Shown here one piece after another: positions 17,301-21,021 of a DNA stretch of 21,021 bases. The notes below the pieces were generated by a model. It ran no database searches. It was given only the letters and a program-made list of their open reading frames with translations, and had not been told where the DNA came from. The translations under genes and the position numbers were made by a program. Source of the stretch: Gonium pectorale (taxonomy: Eukaryota; Chlorophyta; Chlorophyceae; Chlamydomonadales; Volvocaceae). Where the stretch lies: NCBI GenBank assembly GCA_001584585.1, contig LSYV01000049.1:950636-971656 (forward strand), in the 5' to 3' direction. Position 1 is the first letter of the stretch. The number at the start of each line of letters is the position of its first letter.

Positions 17301-19415
17301 ACCTACCCCGGGCCCAAACCCTGACCTGCCGCCCCCGCCTCCCCAACTGTACTCCCCACCGCCCCCTGTGCCCGCCTGTATTTGGCCCTCCTTGATGCCC
17401 CGCCGCCGTGACTCTCCACCACCTCCTCCGTCCGTCTTTATTGCCCCCCTAATGCCTCCGCCTCCGTCCCCCCTCTGGCACGCCCCTGTGCGTGGGGGCT
17501 CTGCAAATTCCCATGCTGCCACGCCCCGCCGACTCACCCGGGGTCCTTGCTTGGGCAAGGTCAGGCGCTGTTGGTTTGCGTCGATCTGGGCCCCATGCAC
17601 TGCGTCTTTGCCCTGGAAGCTGGACTGTTGGGAAGGGAGGCATCCCCCAGTGTCTGCTGCGCCCCAAAACCCTGGGCCCCCCAGGGTTTCCTGTGCCCCG
17701 ACGCACCCGCCGCCGAGTTTTGTCTCGCCATAACCAGCAACCGGGCGGCGAGCAGGCGGTCGCCACCACTGTCGGGGGCCAACCATGCCGACACACCACC
17801 GGGTTTTGTGTCGCCTTTATCAGCGACCGGGCGGCAACAGGGCGGAAGCAAACCTCACCGGGCGCCCACCCCGCCGCCCGGCCGCCGAATTTTGTCTTGC
17901 CGTTACCAGCGACTGGGCGGCGACCGGGCGGGACTGGCCCTGCCGGGCTCCGACCCCGCCGCCACACCGCCAAGTTTTGTCTCGCCGTTACCAGCGACCG
18001 GGCGGCGACCGGGCGGAACCCACCGCCGTTGGGCGCCCACCCCGCCGACCCACCGCCCGGTTTTGTGTCGCCGTTACCAGGGACCGGGCAGGGACCTCGC
18101 GGAACTTGCCACCGCCGGGCGCCCAACTCCCCGCCCCGCCATCGAGTTTTGTTTGGCCGTTACCAGCGACCGGGCGGCAGGCGGAAGCCACCGCCGCAGG
18201 GCGCCCACTCTGCCGCGTTTTGTCTTGCCGTTATCCGCAAACGGGCGGCGACCGGGCTGAATCCACCGCCGCCGGTCAACCACCACGCCGACACACCACA
18301 GTGTGTTGTGTCGCCGTTACCAGCGACCGGGAGGCGACCAGGAAGCCAGGTCGGGTCTAGGCGCTGCGCTTGCATGCTCGGCACGTCGACCCATTCCGGC
18401 GCTGTACAAACTCCATAAATTCAGGTGAATTTATTGCATACGACAAGCGTGTTCTCGGGCAGTCGCAGCGCTGTGGTCGGTTTCGTTTACGTGGTTCCCT
18501 GACTTTACGCCCTCTTCTCTGCTGCCTTGCCACATCCTCACACCTTGTACAGGGCCGCCTGACCTTCTTCGCTGGGTCGGTTTCGTGTTCAGGGTTCCCT
18601 GACTTTCTGCCCTCGCCTCTGTTGCACTGCCGCCTTGTACAGGGCTGCCTGGCCTTCTACGTTTTAACGTCTGCCAAATTTTGATAAAGTGCACCCATGT
18701 TCCCCAAACAAAATTTAAAATGACGGTCTCTCGCCGTTTTTTGGCAGCCGCATGCAGCTCTCTTCGTGCACCCCTGCTCGCAGCTCACTTTCTAATGCCA
18801 CTGCATATCTGCCGCAACTTAGCCAACGCTTGAATGTCGCCAACCTCAGAATCTGCGGACTGATTAACGGGCTCGCTCGGCGCGCACGCGCTCCCCTCCA
18901 CCCACCTGGGAAAATGTCCAAGGTCTGCGGCACGCCGAATGGACAGTGGCTGCCGAAGGAATAGCTCTGTCCTCCACGGGTCCGGACGTCGATTTTGCAG
19001 AGACGCGAGTCCCGCGAGGCATCACGACTGATAAGAGATATCCTGTGTAAAGTATAGCGATAGGGCAACGATGAAACCATTGAATAGCGCAAGGGGCCAC
19101 TGCGTGCGCGAGCAGCCACAGCAGATGCGTGCAATGTCGCTGCCTTTTGAGGACTCACTGGCTCACGACGTCCGGGTAGGAAGGCCCGCAATACTGCCAA
19201 CCCTTGGAGGCATTGAGCGGCCGAAGGCGAGACGTGTCGTTCAGGGCCCGCGCGTCCAGTCGCGCCGGGCCCACGGTCTGCCAATAGCTTTCTCCCGCTG
19301 GCACGCGACTAAGTGCTACGCTGTTGTACCAGTCGCACTCATAAAAGGCCTGGCACACAGCTAGGAAGCACAGAAAGCAGGCCGAACGACCACCGAAGCC
19401 GTTGCCTTGTCGCAT
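5071..19415 (-). CDS. giant secreted multidomain lectin/SRCR protein, 36 exons
   Basis: Assembled by hand. Exons, 5' to 3': 19415-19159, 19042-18906, 18852-18789, 16327-16170, 15999-15912, 14820-14716, 14563-14398, 14183-13984, 13861-13681, 13567-13325, 13168-13098, 13034-12915, 12838-12774, 12674-12592, 12500-12408, 12317-12229, 12072-11921, 11856-11761, 11693-11632, 11446-11173, 11025-10846, 10646-10170, 10001-9877, 9770-9649, 9455-9369, 9227-8968, 8785-8652, 8526-8389, 8186-7979, 7644-7421, 7263-7149, 6981-6944, 6832-6397, 6164-6053, 5764-5637, 5324-5071. They sum to 5742 nt (1913 residues), every junction keeps frame, and the stop is TAG at 5071-5073. Borders are GT-AG except one GC-AG. 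Domain order: signal peptide, jacalin-like, Ser/Thr-rich, aerolysin-like, C-type lectin, ephrin-like Cys-rich, Pro-rich, Cys-helical, SRCR x3, Pro-rich, CVNH-like, Pro-rich, PAN x2. The product should be secreted or wall-bound; no convincing C-terminal anchor is seen. The 3' two thirds (exons 18-36) is the surest part. Exons 1-5 and the link across two large introns are less certain, and two adjacent genes cannot be fully excluded. Function is inferred from domains only. Confidence 0.75.
5637..6164 (-). other. exons 34-35: PAN/Apple-like module 1 (residues ~1750-1829)
   Basis: The module starts ATWNCRSRYDIRGDDV and continues TSTRQQCSDACYADSRCVYF, then GYCYLKSNPLAG, and ends with DASCW. The central C-x3-C, then C-x-Y/F-F, then C-x-L/Y-K pattern is the core of PAN/Apple (PAN_4-like) domains. 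An intron (6052-5765) interrupts it after C-x-x-x-C in phase 2, and phase-1 introns flank it on both sides. Confidence 0.65.
6458..6643 (-). other. exon 33: cyanovirin-N-like half repeat (residues ~1663-1725)
   Basis: Between two Pro-rich blocks lies a 62-residue Cys-rich module. It begins NCPFVFTPSGSYTYSC, has a C-S-C pair, then VWSSLSMFNC, and ends NSNGNLVC. The order S-x-S-C, then L-x-x-C, then W-x-x-S-S-L-x-x-x-x-C, then N-x-x-G-x-L-x-C resembles one of the two repeats of a CVNH (cyanovirin-N homology) domain. CVNH domains bind mannose-rich glycans. A full domain has two repeats and about 100 residues, so this is half-sized and may pair with another chain or be an unrelated Cys module. 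Confidence 0.4.
6644..6981 (-). repeat. exon 32 and start of exon 33: PPSPP-rich hinge (residues ~1592-1662)
   Basis: A 38-nt exon (6981-6944) codes a PSPPPPPPPPSPR block, and after a 111-nt intron exon 33 continues with PPSPR repeats and about five PPSPP units. In DNA it is a 15-bp tandem repeat (plus strand ggcgacggcgggggc and variants ggcgacggggggcgt). This is a typical volvocine hydroxyproline-rich rod. It separates SRCR 3 from the following CVNH-like module. A second, shorter PPPPSPPPPS block closes exon 33 at 6457-6400. Confidence 0.85.
7149..7644 (-). other. exons 30-31: SRCR domain 3 (residues ~1478-1591)
   Basis: The domain reads YLRLVDGKAALQ, then GRLEIMLNNTFRSFCAANF, then ARAACRGMGWAEGV. 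Exon 31 adds VVQCSGAESGLMSC and closes with SYVSVRC. It is recognisable but diverged: the usual CDD after the first Cys is CAAN, and the H-x-C/E-D-A-G part is replaced by NATAKPPLCVDGRR. Both ends are phase 1, while the internal intron (7420-7264) is phase 0. Confidence 0.85.
7979..8755 (-). other. exons 27-29: SRCR domain 2 (residues ~1330-1475)
   Basis: The core reads GRLEVWHNLNWGTVCSDLW, then SDVACRTLGF, then a longer than usual middle region, then SIWLDNTDCYGDEDNLAACE, then WGYHDCKHDQDIHLKC. This is a complete SRCR pattern. Between CRTLGF and the DNTDC strand there is an Ala/Gly-rich insertion with two extra Cys (AGCAV and PPC), which could form an additional disulfide. Introns at 8651-8527 and 8388-8187 are phase 0, and the one that ends the domain, starting at 7978, is phase 1. 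Confidence 0.88.
8760..9455 (-). other. exons 25-27: SRCR domain 1 (residues ~1213-1323)
   Basis: This is the most canonical scavenger-receptor Cys-rich domain of the three. It starts GRVEIYHNGELGSVCDDSW and continues DARVVCRELGF and GGYAEWGGAFG. It then has IWLTRVQCRGNESRLADC, a DHACSHWEDAG segment and a closing GVTC in exon 27. The Cys pattern (SVCDD, VVC, VQC, ADC, ACSH, VTC) is that of six-Cys group A SRCR. The intron after the H-x-E-DAG motif is phase 1 (donor AG|GTGAGG at 8968). SRCR domains bind proteins or polyanionic and glycan ligands. Confidence 0.9.
9369..10275 (-). other. exons 22-25: Cys-rich helical segment of unknown family (residues ~1085-1212)
   Basis: After RRRLQQQQ the protein reads as amphipathic helices with regularly placed Cys: ATLYAASCTVLFAGL, SACRALVSAGKAIALL, DCPADSIVHACMA, PLITRMVEKRCCAQL, ARVVELW, TAVCLLSNF and AAKCEDH. 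It spans the end of exon 22, exons 23 and 24, and the start of exon 25, with introns in phases 1, 0 and 2. I do not recognise the family. The first part is mildly hydrophobic but too short and too rich in Ser and Cys to be a sure membrane helix. Position, between a Pro-rich hinge and the first SRCR domain, suggests a disulfide-stabilised helical module. Confidence 0.55.
10275..10480 (-). repeat. KPPSPPRP hinge coded by 24-bp tandem repeats
   Basis: Inside exon 22 the protein becomes PPPNPSPRPPSP, then KPPSPPRP repeated about four times, then a PAPSPPSPS tail before RRRLQQQQ. At DNA level this is a 24-bp unit (plus strand gggcttggcggcttggggcg and so on) repeated about four times between roughly 10316 and 10413. 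Pro-Ser blocks of this kind are the hydroxyproline-rich, O-glycosylated rods of volvocine wall and matrix proteins. Here the block separates the lectin half from the SRCR half. Confidence 0.8.
10480..11025 (-). other. exons 21-22: ephrin-receptor-like Cys-rich repeats (residues ~901-1022)
   Basis: Two successive Cys-rich units follow the lectin domain. The first has PPGTCRPCNG, then YEYSNQGNLANCLRC, then GMNEACVC. The second has GCVPCLGNRYTDEEG, then AVCKVCSDG, then NIVCVP. The G-T-C-x-x-C and C-x-x-C spacing with small N/G-rich loops matches the GCC2/GCC3 (ephrin-receptor-like) family. Exon 21 is a symmetrical phase 1-1 exon of 180 nt, and exon 22 also starts and ends in phase 1. Such units usually act as disulfide-knotted spacers in extracellular proteins. 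Confidence 0.7.
11173..11856 (-). other. exons 18-20: C-type lectin domain (residues ~765-900)
   Basis: The domain opens with LWILGLNPTSFRNAQDFC, the strand, helix and first Cys of a C-type lectin domain. GGNLISLNNPTK follows (the GG-x-L-x-S turn), then LWAGAVED and FRWLDRSSDW (the WIGL and F-x-W-x-D region). It ends with WN, SSC, W, APC and LAFVC, giving the expected four Cys of two disulfides. No EPN or QPD calcium/sugar motif is visible in the long loop, so canonical Ca-dependent mannose or galactose binding is doubtful. CTLD proteins linked to SRCR domains have been reported from Chlamydomonas. Exon 19 is only 62 nt and the intron before it 67 nt. Confidence 0.85.
11921..12317 (-). other. 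exons 16-17: aerolysin/natterin-like segment (residues ~677-757)
   Basis: Two exons (12317-12229 and 12072-11921) encode a strand-rich segment with a Val-x-Met-Trp-Leu-x-Val strand, then a DVPF motif, then a TALLYTRG strand and a Gly-rich GLGGV turn. Strand, D/N-V-P-F, strand, then a G-rich stretch is the usual pattern in the core of the ETX/MTX2-aerolysin and natterin families of beta pore-forming proteins. The preceding Ser/Thr-rich strands fit the same reading. I place it as a diverged member on pattern alone. Membrane insertion, oligomerisation and activity are not shown by the sequence. Exon 16's acceptor was chosen at 12317 because the nearer one in the right phase would leave a 30-nt intron. 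Confidence 0.5.
12408..14820 (-). other. exons 6-15: long Ser/Thr-rich segment (residues ~235-677)
   Basis: Exon 6 (14820-14716) is ordinary folded-looking sequence with a Cys pair. Exons 7-15 then encode about 400 residues dominated by Ser, Thr, Glu, Gln, Arg and small residues. Many stretches alternate polar residues with Val, Phe or Leu, as in exposed beta-strands. Exon 10 (13567-13325) carries a Gly-rich turn, GGGSFIPYS, flanked by such strands. The composition is far from the Ala/Gly/Pro-rich background and each exon is open in only the frame its splice sites dictate, which supports real coding. Alternating polar strands of this kind are typical of the membrane-insertion stem of aerolysin-family proteins. 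A heavily O-glycosylated stalk is the main alternative. Confidence 0.6.
14855..15775 (+). mobile_element. LINE fragment, 3' part of ORF2, antisense inside intron 5
   Basis: The plus strand reads FSYGAQVWGPDF, the post-RT sequence common to plant and algal LINEs, then LLYRELAQRPLQYHW and LLLRFWNGMVERP, with a frame open to 15307. Further on, in another frame, it has RLGCWETEVNRPNGRARAER and a zf-RVT-like AVEDELHVFCECPCYEQL, ending near 15710-15775. There is at least one frameshift and an in-frame TGA at 15528-15530, so it is dead. It lies wholly within the 1091-nt intron 5 of the large gene, in opposite orientation. Confidence 0.8.
15837..15857 (+). repeat. three tandem taacctg heptamers
   Basis: The 7-mer taacctg is repeated three times about 60 bp after the last recognisable LINE codons, following a C11 run. 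Short tandem tails are common at 3' ends of some LINE families, so this may be the 3' terminus of the insertion, but that is inference. Confidence 0.5.
16530..17700. repeat. degenerate C-rich repetitive DNA in intron 3
   Basis: This stretch is C/T-rich on the plus strand and has recurring ccttgggcccttgg motifs near 16869, 16937 and 17012, several poly-C runs and cccgccgt-like words. It looks like a decayed minisatellite. I see no exon with matching splice sites in it. Confidence 0.55.
17700..18345. repeat. 86-bp minisatellite, about 8 copies
   Basis: The motif (g)ttttgt-c/g-t-cgccgttaccagcgaccgggcgg recurs with starts at 17717, 17803, 17889, 17974, 18060, 18146, 18217 and 18303. Spacing is 86, 86, 85, 86, 86, 71 and 86 bp. 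The unit is GC-rich and leaves long frames open on both strands by composition only. It lies in the 2461-nt intron 3 of the large gene. Confidence 0.9.
18476..18665. repeat. 100-bp direct duplication
   Basis: Two adjacent copies begin gtcggtttcgt at 18476 and 18576. Each continues with ggttccctgacttt, gccctc-t/g-c-c/t-tctg and ccttgtacagggc-c/t-gcctg, and the second ends near 18665. The copies differ by small indels. They lie in intron 3 of the large gene. Confidence 0.8.
19159..19415 (-). other. exon 1: start codon and signal peptide
   Basis: The first ATG (19415-19413) opens a product with a polar N-terminus and a hydrophobic run ACFLCFLAVCQAF at about residues 12-24, followed by polar sequence, which fits a cleavable signal peptide. 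The exon runs to residue 85 and ends at a strong donor (CA|GTGAGT) in phase 2. This matches the phase of the acceptor at 19042. I chose this ATG because it gives the signal peptide and because I see no acceptor immediately upstream. No TATA box or other core promoter motif was convincing to the right of it. Confidence 0.65.

Positions 19416-21021
<1,606 letters not shown>

Larger units (their letters stand above)
15912..19042 (-). other. exons 2-5: jacalin-like beta-prism candidate (residues ~86-235)
   Basis: Four short exons give a segment whose order of motifs resembles the jacalin/natterin N-terminal lectin fold. There is an I-x-L-I strand, then CKIDVRTRGGQSYSFG (the I-x-V-x-x-x-x-G strand and turn), then TLDIFPGD, like the Leu-x-x-GE turn. 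Then come IGSLCIMT, LGGIGGTTRLDDTG and INSLYFIF, which resemble the Gly-Gly loop and the last strand. This is pattern reading, not a search. Exon 3 (18852-18789) was found because it is the only small open block near a good acceptor and GTGAGC donor that converts phase 1 to phase 2. The intron before it would be only 53 nt. The intron after it is 2461 nt and holds minisatellite DNA. Beta-prism lectins bind sugars, so glycan binding is a reasonable inference. Confidence 0.45.

Noticed and set aside
17700..18345. CRISPR-like regular spacing
   Set aside because: The repeats are long and imperfect, the material between them is also repeated, and the setting is an algal nuclear intron. It is a minisatellite.
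17492..18418. Long open frames (up to 308 codons) on both strands
   Set aside because: They lie in the 86-bp minisatellite, whose unit lacks stop codons. Translations are low-complexity Pro/Arg/Gly and have no domain.

Overview
The window looks like nuclear DNA of a green alga of the volvocine/Chlamydomonas type. It is GC-rich, full of GT-AG introns with GTGAGT or GTGCGT donors, carries proline-rich PPSPPPP blocks typical of volvocine extracellular matrix proteins, and has LINE remnants and GC-rich minisatellites. No prokaryotic gene organisation, rRNA, tRNA or CRISPR was seen.

The main content is one very large gene on the minus strand, 19415 down to 5071. I assembled it by hand as 36 exons whose splice phases all agree: 5742 coding nt, 1913 residues. 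It has a signal peptide, then a jacalin-like beta-prism candidate, a very long Ser/Thr-rich segment leading into an aerolysin/natterin-like segment, a C-type lectin domain, ephrin-receptor-like Cys-rich repeats and a KPPSPPRP hinge. These are followed by an unrecognised Cys-rich helical segment, three SRCR domains, a PPSPP hinge, a cyanovirin-N-like half repeat, a second hinge and two tandem PAN/Apple-like modules ending at a TAG. Most module borders lie at phase-1 introns. The parts suggest a secreted or wall-associated, glycan-binding, possibly pore-forming defence or recognition protein; that role is inference. SRCR and C-type lectin domain proteins are known from Chlamydomonas, but I do not know this combination as a described protein.

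Layout: 1-780 holds a short LINE fragment and an 11-bp repeat. 780-1860 has decayed plus-strand coding-like stretches. 2280-3241 (minus) is a two-exon gene or pseudogene with an in-frame TAG, preceded by an approximately 120-bp Ala/Gln-coding tandem repeat. 3435-4747 (plus) is the decayed 3' end of a LINE with RNase H. 4818-4884 is a 13-bp tandem repeat. 5071-19415 (minus) is the large gene: its intron 5 contains a plus-strand LINE fragment and its 2.46-kb intron 3 contains an 86-bp minisatellite. 19416-20898 has no gene I can support, and 20900-21021 is an (AC)n microsatellite running off the end.
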